Below are positions 51,369-59,271 of a stretch of DNA of 64,000 bases, piece by piece. Position numbers and translations under genes: made by a program. Origin of the DNA: Myxococcales bacterium. GTDB taxonomy: Bacteria > Myxococcota_A > Polyangia > Polyangiales > JAFGIB01. The DNA lies in the NCBI GenBank assembly GCA_029880325.1, contig JAOUOP010000011.1:62001-126000 (forward strand), in the 5' to 3' direction. The notes under the pieces were generated by a model. That model saw only the letters and a list, made by a program, of their open reading frames with translations, ran no database searches and was not told the origin of the DNA. Within the stretch, counting starts at the first letter, position 1. The number at the start of each line of letters is the position of its first letter.

Positions 51369-51593
51369 TCAGACGTCCATCGGGACCAGGCGACCGACGG
51401 ACGTATCGAGTACGCGCGCGATCCTGTGCAGGGTCGCCAGCGAGACGCCGCGCTCACCACGCTCGATATACGACACGTGTGCACCGGAGACTCGGAGCTT
51501 CTTCGCCAGTTCCTGTTGTGTAAGGCCGAGCTTGAGACGGCGGGACTGGACTCGGGCGCCGACCGCGCGATGCAATTTCTGAGTGTGCGTCAT
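51369..51593 (-). CDS. Small XRE-family DNA-binding regulator
   Basis: A 74-residue protein that is almost all a lambda-repressor-like helix-turn-helix: VGARVQSRRLKLGLTQQELA, KKLRVSGAHVSYIERGERG and VSLATLHRIARVLDTSVGRL are the helices in order. A strong ribosome site (aggagg) precedes the ATG. The upstream DNA carries repeated ttacggc/gccgtaa-type half sites (ggttacgcc at 51650-51658 and gccgtaacc at 51675-51683), possible autoregulatory operators. No toxin or restriction gene is adjacent. It borders a gene-poor, lower-GC-looking island. Confidence 0.85.
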   Translation of the reverse strand: MTHTQKLHRAVGARVQSRRLKLGLTQQELAKKLRVSGAHVSYIERGERGVSLATLHRIARVLDTSVGRLVPMDV

Positions 51594-51973
51594 GGTTTAC
51601 TTGCCTCCTGGTCCTACGCCCTTACGGCCTTGAACCGTCAACTTCAAGGGGTTACGCCGAATCTTCCAACAGTCGCCGTAACCGTAAATTCCCGTTAGAT
51701 GCCAGCCGCAACGTCTCGATGTCGTGCCTTCGCTCGTCGAGTCCGACACCGGCGGCCGGCTCTAACCTCCCCCGGGTTCGCGAACAAACGCCGACCCGAG
51801 GCCCGGAAGCTGCTCTTTAACCAGATGTCGAGCGAAGCGCAAGCTGCGACGAACGTGGCGCTTGAGCAACGTGCGACGAACCTGGCGTTTGGAGCCAACC
51901 CGGAGCTGAGGCGTGCGACAGCCCACATGAGTACTATCCGAAATGTGAGCACAGCTCCCGGTTGGCTTGCTTG

Positions 51974-52151
51974 GGGCCCGCGAAAGCATCACTTCCCCCT
52001 TCAGCACGCGCTGGCGGGCACGCTTGCGCCGTGCGTCGTCGAAGAATTCTTCGATGTTCCTCTGCTATGACTGCGGATTGTTCTGCGGGCGCCGTCGCCA
52101 TCGCACTCCCCCGTCACGTGCTGAAGGGGGAAGTGATGCTTTCGCGGGCCC
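51974..52151. mobile_element. 178-bp element with perfect 35-base terminal inverted repeats (possible MITE)
   Basis: The left arm 51974-52008 begins gggcccgcgaaagcatcact and the right arm 52117-52151 is its exact reverse complement over 35 bases. The 108-base core holds a 16-base palindrome (tcgaagaattcttcga) and no gene. No convincing target duplication is seen. The long, exact arms argue for recent origin or selection. A non-autonomous transposon or a casposon-like/hairpin element are options. Confidence 0.5.
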
Positions 52152-52528
52152 TTACGTGGCAACTTGCGCATCAATTCCGATCCCGCCATCTGTGGGGTGA
52201 TCTTTTGGCGGAATTTGAAAGAAGCGCGTGAAACTCGCGGCTGTGGGCGCTATATTGAAGGTGCTATCGCACAGATGGGCATCACGCCCCGGAACGGTCC
52301 GAAACCCCACTGGGAATCGCGTGCGATCGAACGTGGGAGTCGCTTGCGGCTCCCCCACCTTGGAACGCTCTCATGGCCAAATTTCCACAGACGGGAGCGC
52401 CGGCATACGCCGGGGGAGGGAAGCAACGCATGCACAGTACTGACGGTCTTTCACCGGAGGGTCTGATCAGGCAATGACGCCCTGACCCCAGGCTATCTCC
52501 TCGTGAGAGGCCATTTGCAAGGAAAGAG

Positions 52529-52560
52529 ACAACGGGCCCACTGGGCCCGTTGTTTTCTTA
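52529..52560 (+). terminator. Strong intrinsic terminator, first of a tandem series
   Basis: The sequence acaacgggccc (52529-52539), act loop, gggcccgttgt (52543-52553) and a ttttctt tail give an 11-base-pair perfect stem with a T-run on the plus strand. No plus-strand protein gene lies within 1.3 kb upstream, so it may end an RNA transcript. Confidence 0.8.
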
Positions 52561-52676
52561 AGGCAGCCGCGCGGGTCCCACTGGGCCCGTTGTTTTCTTA
52601 AGGCAGCCGCGCGGGTCCCACTGGGCCCGTTGTTTTCTTAAGGCAGCCGCGCGGGTCCCACTGGGCCGTTGCTTTG
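52537..52676 (+). repeat. 40-bp tandem repeat carrying copies of the terminator
   Basis: A 40-base unit (beginning cccactgggcccgttgtttt) occurs at 52537-52576, 52577-52616 and 52617-52656 without differences. A decayed partial fourth copy follows to about 52676. The full 11-base-pair stem-loop with T-run occurs only once (52529-52560). The later copies replace acaacgggcccact with gcgcgggtcccact, leaving a shorter imperfect stem around the same loop and T-run. Confidence 0.9.
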
Positions 52677-52854
52677 CTCGGGCGGCCCATTGGCAACAAA
52701 CGCAAACGCGGCGTTGGAGCGTTCCCGTCCCGAATAGGCTGGCCCGGACGTCGCACTGCGCACCCGCAGTGGAGCGTAGTGGTGTGGCCCGCGGAAGAGG
52801 GGGGGCCGGCGCAGCTTTGCCACGAAGGGGCAAAGAGCGCGCGCCCTTTCCGGG

Positions 52855-53625
52855 CTAGAGCACGTACTCGTCGCCGATCTGCAAAATCGTGTTGTTGCGT
52901 GCGCGGATCTTCGCCAGCTCCCTTTCGACGACCTGTTGAAAGACCGGCTTGATGTGGAATAGCAGCACCGGCAGGTCGCGCAGCTTCGGAGCCAGCTTGC
53001 GCAGTTCGAGTTCGAGCGTTTCGGGCGTGTGATGGCCGGAGTCGCAGGCCAAGCGCTGTTGCTCGTTGGGGAAGGCGACTTCCATCAAAAGCGCGCTCAG
53101 GTCGTCGCGCTCGGACAGAACCTCCCACAGACGTTCGGTGGGCCCGGTGTCACCGCTGTAGGCGACCGACGTCTTGCCGTCACCGACGATCAGCGCCGCC
53201 GCCTCCACCGTGTGGTCGACCAGCACTGGTGTCACGTTCAGTCCCGCGACCTCGGTCGTCTTTTCGGGTTTGAGCGTACGGAAGATGATGGTGCGATTTT
53301 CGGCGTTGGGAATCTTGCTGAAGTCGGGCCACAGCTTGTCGTTGAAGAAGTGGCGCTTGAGCACGCGCAGGGTGCCGGGCGTCGAGGCGATGGTCAGCGG
53401 TGGGCCGCCCTGTTGGGTGCGCGTGTCGGCCAGCATGGCCAGGTCGCGCACGTGGTCGACGTGGGCGTGGCTGACCAGCACGGCTTCGATCTTCTGCTGC
53501 TCCTCCAGGGAGAGCATGTTGGTGATCGAACCGGCGTCCAGGCAGACCCGGCCATCGAGCATGAAGGCCGGGCATTGATGCTTCGGCGATTCGCCGCCAT
53601 GACAGCCGAGAACGCGGAAATCCAT
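52855..53625 (-). CDS. Metallo-beta-lactamase-fold hydrolase, class II cyclic-nucleotide phosphodiesterase-like
   Basis: A 256-residue MBL-fold protein. Metal ligands are visible in VLVSHAHVDHVRDL (HxHxDH, near residue 52), LVDHTVEAAALIVGDGK, VAYSGDTGPTERLWE and CDSGHHTPETLE, with a final His in LLFHIKPVFQQ. The layout and the DAGSITNMLSLEEQQKIEAV segment resemble class II 3',5'-cyclic-nucleotide phosphodiesterases (CpdP/PDE1 type), so a cyclic-nucleotide or related phosphodiester may be hydrolysed. It is monocistronic and divergent from the ferredoxin gene. Confidence 0.8.
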   Translation of the reverse strand: MDFRVLGCHGGESPKHQCPAFMLDGRVCLDAGSITNMLSLEEQQKIEAVLVSHAHVDHVRDLAMLADTRTQQGGPPLTIASTPGTLRVLKRHFFNDKLWPDFSKIPNAENRTIIFRTLKPEKTTEVAGLNVTPVLVDHTVEAAALIVGDGKTSVAYSGDTGPTERLWEVLSERDDLSALLMEVAFPNEQQRLACDSGHHTPETLELELRKLAPKLRDLPVLLFHIKPVFQQVVERELAKIRARNNTILQIGDEYVL

Positions 53626-53751
53626 GGGCCAGGGAGCTCGCTAGGCGGGCACTCGAGATCGTAGCAGGAGCGTGGGCGCGGGGTCAAAATGGGCGCACGG
53701 TGGCCCCGGCGGCGGGGCCCATTTCCACTCCGGTCGCTGCTCCTCGGTTGA

Positions 53752-54144
<393 letters not shown>

Positions 54145-54293
54145 GCGCTGGCTCGCAGCCGAGCCTCGCGCTGGCGCTGCCCTGGTCCCGTGCTAGACCT
54201 TCGGTAGGCTTTGGCGAGCGCGACGGCGGTCGCCCGTCTTTGGGTTTCGGCGCGCGATCATGGTCGCCGCTGCTGGTAGCTTGGGGTCTTGGT

Positions 54294-54791
54294 ATGCGGC
54301 GTCGTCTGGCGATCGGGCTGTTGCTGTCTGGGCATCTACATCTACTGGCCGGTTGCCTGTCCTATGATGGGCGTGGGCTGCCGGTGAGCGTCGAGCTGGG
54401 GATTCCCGACGAAGAGACGGGCCTGGGCTTCGTGCCGCTGATGGAAGGCGATGAGATTCCGCTCGAGACCTTCGGTCAGGGCGGCACCCACGCCACCGTG
54501 GCCGTGCGCTGCAAGGGTTTTGGCGACCGGGCTTTCGTGCAGGTCTTCGTCGAGAATCTGGAGACCGGCGCGGTGGTGATGACCATCCCCTATTCGAGTC
54601 CGCCGCTGCTCCTGTGTCGCGAGGAACTGGGGGGTGAGACCTGCGATCTGTTGCCGGTGCACGTGCTGACCGGGGGCCTTGCCGCGCCCGAGGAAAAAGA
54701 CGGACTTGCGGTCCGCGTGACCGCGGTCGTCGAAAACGAAGAGGGCTGGGTGTCCCAGGGCAGCGTCGAGGGCGTGCTGCGTATGCAGTGA
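54294..54791 (+). CDS. Small lipoprotein of unknown function
   Basis: A 165-residue predicted lipoprotein (MRRRLAIGLLLSGHLHLLAG then C). The mature part is beta-rich, with two short hydrophobic strands (RAFVQVFVENLETGAVVMTI) and a disulfide-compatible pair in LLLCREELGGETCDLLPVHV. The end is 16 bases from the convergent tolB stop. No family was recognised. The lipobox and the in-frame codon bias support a real gene. Confidence 0.6.
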   Translation: MRRRLAIGLLLSGHLHLLAGCLSYDGRGLPVSVELGIPDEETGLGFVPLMEGDEIPLETFGQGGTHATVAVRCKGFGDRAFVQVFVENLETGAVVMTIPYSSPPLLLCREELGGETCDLLPVHVLTGGLAAPEEKDGLAVRVTAVVENEEGWVSQGSVEGVLRMQ

Positions 54792-54807
54792 GCGCGGCGC
54801 TGGGCGC

Positions 54808-56130
54808 TCACTGGCTCCAGCGCACCGTGGAGATCGAACCCGACAACACCTTGGTCTGGTTCAGCCCGTCGGGGTTGCTGATGAAGAGGCCGCCGCGCGA
54901 GGAAGCAAAGGCCACCATGCGGCAGTCGGGGGAGAAGGCCGGGTCCTGGTTGACGCCTTGACCCTGGGTCAGGCGCTTGTACTCGCCGGTCTTCAGGTTG
55001 AGCGTGAAGATGTCGAAGCCGCCGCCGTCGCGGCCCGAGAAGGCCAAAAGCGGCGTGTCGGGGTCGTGGCAGAAGGCGGGCGTTTGGTTGTGATCGCCCT
55101 TGTAGGTCAGGCGCTTGGGGCTGCCGCCGGAGGCGTCCATCACGAAGACCTGGGGGCCGCCGTGGCGCGAGGAGACGAAGCCGATCTTGCCGCCGGGGCC
55201 GCAGGTGGGGCTGACGTCGATGCCGGGGTGGTTGGTCAGGCGCTTGACGTCGCTGCCGTCCAGGTTGGCGCTGTAGATCTCGCTGTTGCCGTCGCGGGTG
55301 GAGCTGAAGTAGGCGCGTCCGCCGCACACTGCCACACCCATGTTGAGGCCGCTGCCCTCGATGACCGGCTTTTCCTTGGACGAGGTGTTGGTGATGAACA
55401 TGCCGGTCTCGCTGAGCACCGAGTACCAGATTCCGCCGCGCCCGAAGGAGGGCAGCATGGACAGGCCCTTGCCCTTGGAGACGCGGCCGTGGTTGGCGCC
55501 GTCGAAGTCCGAGACGTAGATGTCCTTGCGGCCGGGGCCCACGCGCCGGGCGAAAGCCAGCCGCGTGCCGAAGACGCCGCGCTTGCCCGTCAGAAGACCC
55601 ACGATCTCGTTGGCGAACTCGTGCATGAACTGGCGCGTCTGGTTCTTGCCGCCCTTGTAGGTCTTCGACAGCAGCGGGGTCGTGCCGCGGGCGATCTCGT
55701 AGAAGCGCGCCTGGATTTCCACCTGGTTGCCGCTGAGCATGACCTCGGTCTTGACCACGCCTTGAGCCCCGACGCTCGACCAGGGCGGCTTTTCGATGCC
55801 GAGGCCTTCTTTTTGGGCGTCGGCGATGAAGGAGCGGTGGTCGAGCACCTTGAAGAGCGAGATCAGGCGTAGGTCGTTGCGCATGATCTCCACACCCCAA
55901 GCCCCGAGCTTGTTGGTGTTGCCGATGGGGTCGGGCAGGGCGATGCGGTAGAGGTCTTTCTCGGGCGAGTCGACGGTGATGGTGACGCGCGTGGGCAGCG
56001 GTTTTTCTTCGCCGCCGGCCTCGGTGGCGCCCTGGCCGACGCCTTCGGTGGGTAGCAAGAAGGCCGCGGCGATCAGCGCGACGCTGGCGATGAAGCTGAG
56101 TGATTTCAAGTGTCTAAGCGCATTCATCAT
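54808..56130 (-). CDS. tolB: Tol system periplasmic protein TolB
   Basis: A 440-residue exported protein, a typical TolB length. The N-terminal domain has YRIALPDPIGN and IMRNDLRLISLFKVLDHRSF. The C-terminal six-bladed propeller is seen as repeated WD40-like TolB units: KDIYVSDFDGANHGRVSKGK, EIYSANLDGSDVKRLTNHPG, QVFVMDASGGSPKRLTYKGD and DIFTLNLKTGEYKRLTQGQG, each followed by a PxFxPDGxxIAFxS-type strand. The signal peptide (SFIASVALIAAAFLLP) directs it to the periplasm. It is the last gene of the tol cluster on this strand. TolB links the inner-membrane TolQRA complex to Pal, which is not encoded here. Confidence 0.92.
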   Translation of the reverse strand: MMNALRHLKSLSFIASVALIAAAFLLPTEGVGQGATEAGGEEKPLPTRVTITVDSPEKDLYRIALPDPIGNTNKLGAWGVEIMRNDLRLISLFKVLDHRSFIADAQKEGLGIEKPPWSSVGAQGVVKTEVMLSGNQVEIQARFYEIARGTTPLLSKTYKGGKNQTRQFMHEFANEIVGLLTGKRGVFGTRLAFARRVGPGRKDIYVSDFDGANHGRVSKGKGLSMLPSFGRGGIWYSVLSETGMFITNTSSKEKPVIEGSGLNMGVAVCGGRAYFSSTRDGNSEIYSANLDGSDVKRLTNHPGIDVSPTCGPGGKIGFVSSRHGGPQVFVMDASGGSPKRLTYKGDHNQTPAFCHDPDTPLLAFSGRDGGGFDIFTLNLKTGEYKRLTQGQGVNQDPAFSPDCRMVAFASSRGGLFISNPDGLNQTKVLSGSISTVRWSQ

Positions 56131-56205
56131 AGGCCTCGGACGGCGTGTTTTCGTGCTTTATTTAGAACCCATCAGGCCGGCCCCCGCAAGCGCTCGGCGA
56201 TCGGG

Positions 56206-57006
56206 TCAGGGGCGCTTGCCGGTGAAGTTGATGTTGATCTTCTTGCCCAGAAATTGCTCGGCGACTTCCGGTGGTGGCTCCGGCAGCGTGGTGCCCAGGG
56301 TGCGCAGTTGTTGAAATCGGTCCTCGACCGATTGGTCGAATAGGGGCACGCCGCTCCTCTTGAGGATCGACGAGGCTCCCACCTTCAGGTCGCGCGTGAT
56401 CTCGACCTCGGCGGTGACCTTGAGCTTGCTGGTGTCACCCAGGGTGGTAGGAATCGTCCAGCCGCGCTGGAAGAAGTCCTTGAGCTTGCCGCGGTAGATG
56501 TCGCCGGCTTTGGCCTCGGTCTCGGTGCCGAAGTCGACGCCCTCCGGGTCGCCCTCCAGCTCGCGTTCCTCGGCGATCTCGGCGAAGGCCTTGGCGCGGT
56601 CGCCCAGGCGCGTGACCAGGTCGTCGACCGGATCCTCGGGCTCTTGCTCGTCTTTTTTGTCGGGCGGCTCCGGGTTCATGTTCTTGGAGACCACCGTGGA
56701 CTTGTCGGGTGCGGTCGACAGCCGCGGGACCCTGCGGTTGGGCAGCTTGTTGGGGTCGAGTTTCTTGCCGCGGCGTACGAAGCGGGCTTCGACCACGTGC
56801 TCCTCGATGTAGCCCTCGGGTTCGCTGTCGCCGAGGCCGCTTTCGGCCAGTAGGCCCAGGCTGATGATGGCAGCCACGGGCAAAAGCACGTGGGCCGCGA
56901 GCGCCACCAGCACGCCGCCCAGCCACATCTGGGAGTTCATCAACTCGCTGTCGAGCAGCGAGGGGGGCCTGAGGTCGAGGCCGGTGGTCTCGATGGAGTC
57001 CCTCAC
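56206..57006 (-). CDS. TolA/TonB-like energy transducer
   Basis: A 266-residue protein with a single N-terminal membrane helix (MWLGGVLVALAAHVLLPVAA, from residue 27) and a charged Pro/Glu/Asp/Lys linker (NPEPPDKKDEQEPEDPVDDL). A C-terminal TonB/TolA-like domain follows (VTAEVEITRDLKVGASSILK, SVEDRFQQLRTLGTTLPEPP). The position between tolR and tolB marks it as the TolA counterpart, though its linker is short and not the long helical rod of enteric TolA. It would couple the proton-driven TolQR motor to the outer membrane. The start follows the TolR stop by ten bases. Confidence 0.8.
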   Translation of the reverse strand: MRDSIETTGLDLRPPSLLDSELMNSQMWLGGVLVALAAHVLLPVAAIISLGLLAESGLGDSEPEGYIEEHVVEARFVRRGKKLDPNKLPNRRVPRLSTAPDKSTVVSKNMNPEPPDKKDEQEPEDPVDDLVTRLGDRAKAFAEIAEERELEGDPEGVDFGTETEAKAGDIYRGKLKDFFQRGWTIPTTLGDTSKLKVTAEVEITRDLKVGASSILKRSGVPLFDQSVEDRFQQLRTLGTTLPEPPPEVAEQFLGKKININFTGKRP

Positions 57007-57016
57007 GGCCAGGGCC

Positions 57017-57499
57017 TCACGGATCTTCCTTCGGGGGACCGGACCGGGGGTCAGGGGTGGGGGCGGCGGGAGCTTCTGTTGGTGCTTCCTCGGAGCCCAG
57101 GGGATCGGTGACCAGGCCGACCTTTTCGATGCCGCCGCGCCGGATCAGGGCCATCACCTTGGCGACGAAGCCGTAGGGCACCGCTTCGTCGGCCTGGATG
57201 TAGAGTTCTTTTTCGCGTTGCAGGCGTTCGTTGGTGGTCAACGCCTGCTCCAGCTTGTCGTAGGGCACTTCGACTTCGCCCAGGAAGACCTGCTGCTCCT
57301 TGGTGACCGTGAGCAGCAGCTTCTCCTCGTCCATGTCCAGGCGCGGGGCGCGGGTGTTGGGCAGGTCCACGTCGAGGCCGGTGGTCATCATCGGGGCGCT
57401 GACCATGAAGATGATGAGCAGCACCAGCATCACGTCGACCAGCGGCGTGACGTTGATTTCGCTGAGCGGCCCCTTGCCGCCACCGGAAGACATGCCCAT
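57017..57499 (-). CDS. tolR: TolR/ExbD-family biopolymer transport protein
   Basis: A 160-residue protein with one N-terminal membrane helix ([20 protein letters not shown]), containing the conserved proton-path Asp of TolR/ExbD, preceded by EINVTPLVD. The periplasmic part has [29 protein letters not shown] and [20 protein letters not shown] as in the family. The last 25 residues are Pro/Ala/Glu-rich and extra. It starts six bases after the stop of the TolQ gene, in one operon with it. It forms the stator with TolQ. Confidence 0.93.
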   Translation of the reverse strand: MGMSSGGGKGPLSEINVTPLVDVMLVLLIIFMVSAPMMTTGLDVDLPNTRAPRLDMDEEKLLLTVTKEQQVFLGEVEVPYDKLEQALTTNERLQREKELYIQADEAVPYGFVAKVMALIRRGGIEKVGLVTDPLGSEEAPTEAPAAPTPDPRSGPPKEDP

Positions 57500-57505
57500 G
57501 TGGTT

Positions 57506-58276
57506 TCAGCCCGCCAGGAAGTGACGTCGGACGATGTTGAGCAGGTCGTTGGAGAAGTTGTCCATCTCGCCCGACAGCACGTTGATGCGTCGCACGAAGT
57601 AGTTGTACGCCATCACGGCAGGGATCGCCGCTGCCAGGCCGATGGCGGTGGCGATCAGGGCTTCGGCGATGCCGGGCGCCACCACGTCCAGGCTGGCGTT
57701 TTTCTGGGCGCCGATGCTGATGAAGGAGTTCATGATGCCCCAGACGGTGCCGAAGAGGCCGACGAAGGGGGCGGTGGAACCGGTGGTGGCCAGGAAGGGC
57801 ACCATCGCTTCGAGGCTGGTGACTTCATTGGCCGAAGCCCGGCGCAGGGCGCGGGCCACGTTGTCGATGTCGCCGCCGTAGTGCTTGTGGTCGGCGCCGC
57901 GCGAGTCGGCGCCTAGCACCCGCGCCAGCTCCACGTAGCCGGCGTGGAAGACGTTGGCCATGGGCGAATTGCGGCCCTTGCCGATGCTGCTGTAGAGGTT
58001 TTCCAGGCGCTGCACGTTCCACACATTGCCCTGTTCGGGGTTCCAGAACATGTGCAGGAAGTTGCTGCTCTCGCGCGCGGCCTGCTTCAGGCGCACCAGC
58101 TTGGCGCCGATGATGAACCAACAGGCCAGGGACATGGCGATGAGCAGCAGCAGCACCAGCATCACCACCGGCGATGCGTTGAGCATCAGCTCCCACGGGT
58201 CGAGCGCGGTGGCGCTTTGGCCGCTGGCAGCGCCGGTGGTGAGCGTGACGAGTTGGGCGAAGATCACCTGGCGCAT
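57506..58276 (-). CDS. tolQ: TolQ/ExbB-family motor protein
   Basis: A 256-residue membrane protein with three hydrophobic segments: [20 protein letters not shown] near residue 38, [20 protein letters not shown] near residue 150, and [20 protein letters not shown] near residue 197. The last two show the TolQ/ExbB-conserved [10 protein letters not shown] and ATAxGLxxAIPA patterns. Together with TolR it forms a proton-driven complex in the inner membrane that energises the TolA-like protein. The ATG (MRQVIFAQ) was chosen because the upstream frame has no good start, and gaggagacg lies before it. It is the first gene of the tol cluster. Confidence 0.93.
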   Translation of the reverse strand: MRQVIFAQLVTLTTGAASGQSATALDPWELMLNASPVVMLVLLLLIAMSLACWFIIGAKLVRLKQAARESSNFLHMFWNPEQGNVWNVQRLENLYSSIGKGRNSPMANVFHAGYVELARVLGADSRGADHKHYGGDIDNVARALRRASANEVTSLEAMVPFLATTGSTAPFVGLFGTVWGIMNSFISIGAQKNASLDVVAPGIAEALIATAIGLAAAIPAVMAYNYFVRRINVLSGEMDNFSNDLLNIVRRHFLAG

Positions 58277-58415
58277 CGAACGTCGTCTCCTCGGCTCGTG
58301 AAGGCAGCGCGGCGCTGGATCGGTGTGGCCATCCGCCGCTGCGCACCCTATTGACCACGGGGCCTTGGCGGCTGTCAATCGAGCGGTCTTGGGGGAGGGG
58401 GCTGGACCTCTGGCC

Positions 58416-58916
58416 TCACCCTGGGGGCTCGGCGATGGCTCGCTGCAGCATCTCGCGGCCCACTACGCCGCTGTGGGCCAGCCGCACGTCGCCGTCGGGA
58501 CCCACCACGTAGGTCGTGGGCACCACCGAGACGCCCAGTCGCTCCAGCAACTTCGGCGAACCCTGGCCCACCGGGTAGTCGATGCCGATGCGCTCGGCTG
58601 CGTGCTGCAGGGCCGGCAGCGGCAGCTCCTCGACCGACAGCCCCACCACGCGCACGCCCTGGGCGTGCAGGGCGCTGAGTACCTTGGCCTCGTGGCGGCA
58701 GGGGCTGCACCAGCTGGCCCAGAAGCTGAGCACGACCACCTCGCCGCGGTGTTGCTCGAGGTCGAAGATGCCGCCGTCGCCCAGCTCGGCGCGTACCGGG
58801 CCGATGCGGCTGCCCACGCCCAGCGCCGGGGCGCCGCCGAATTGGCCGAGGGCCAGGAAGCCCAGCATCAAGAGGCTCAAGGCGAGTAGTAGACGGCGGG
58901 CGCGAACGGTGAACAT
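58416..58916 (-). CDS. TlpA-like thioredoxin-fold protein
   Basis: A 166-residue protein with an N-terminal signal-anchor (RRLLLALSLLMLGFLALGQF) and a thioredoxin-like domain. The redox motif is FWASWCSPCRHEAKVLSALH, a CxxC of CSPC, followed by GVRVVGLSVEELPLPAL and the cis-Pro region VSVVPTTYVVGPDGDVRLAH. It is a probable periplasmic thiol-disulfide oxidoreductase of the TlpA/ResA group. A further upstream in-frame ATG would add 16 residues. The gene's 5' side holds a long palindromic element (58982-59147), which may affect its promoter. Confidence 0.88.
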   Translation of the reverse strand: MFTVRARRLLLALSLLMLGFLALGQFGGAPALGVGSRIGPVRAELGDGGIFDLEQHRGEVVVLSFWASWCSPCRHEAKVLSALHAQGVRVVGLSVEELPLPALQHAAERIGIDYPVGQGSPKLLERLGVSVVPTTYVVGPDGDVRLAHSGVVGREMLQRAIAEPPG

Positions 58917-58981
58917 GGGGATGTGGTCGGGGGTGGGTGGATGGGTGCCGAGCTGCTTCAGCATAGCCCGCGGCGGCTCCT

Positions 58982-59147
58982 TTAACACTACTGCGTCAGG
59001 GTCGCGGAGGAAGATCGCGCCGGGCAGGGGATTTGTAGGGTTTGGCGGACGTCGACGGCAGGGTGGGCCCCTTTCGAGACGGCCGACGAAGCCCACGAAT
59101 CCCCTGAACAAGCGAGGACCGCCGCGACCCTGACACAGTAGTGTTAA
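58982..59147. mobile_element. 166-bp imperfect palindromic element with 26-base inverted ends beginning TTAACACTAC (possible MITE)
   Basis: The left end (58982-59007) begins ttaacactactgcgtcaggg and the right end (59122-59147) is its reverse complement apart from one base. Complementarity continues into the core, where caggggatttgtaggg and gcccacgaatcccctg also pair. The element lies between the divergent TlpA-like and methyltransferase genes and carries no gene. Both ends are TTAA, a hint at insertion into a TTAA or TA target, but no separate duplication can be proven. Confidence 0.5.
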
Positions 59148-59271
59148 CGAACGCTGCGATGGGGCGCCGCGTTACACCCCTATCGTGCGGAGCCCGGTTT
59201 GCCCGTGCCCGCGCGCCGTGGCAGAAGAGCGCTCGCGCACCGGCCACCGAGGCCGGCGCCAGCGACGCAGC

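Larger units (their letters stand above)
51594..52854. other. Gene-free island with dyads and tandem terminators
   Basis: About 1.26 kb between the XRE gene and the MBL-fold gene with no open frame that has a start signal and coding composition. Base composition looks less GC-rich than the flanks. It contains the 35-base-arm inverted repeat, the terminator array and a stretch of hairpins (52330-52530) annotated separately. It could be a decayed mobile island or carry a structured RNA. Confidence 0.6.

Noticed and set aside
51974..52151. Inverted repeat considered as an integron attC site
   Set aside because: The arms are perfect and too long, the expected R''/R' core sites (rryyaac/gttrrry pairing) are not apparent, and no cassette gene or integrase is present.
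52330..52560. Candidate 6S, SRP, tmRNA or c-di-GMP riboswitch
   Set aside because: The conserved core sequences of these RNAs were not found by eye, so only an unassigned RNA is proposed.
52537..52676. Tandem 40-bp repeats considered as a CRISPR array
   Set aside because: The copies are contiguous with no unique spacers, contain a terminator stem-loop, and no cas genes are near.
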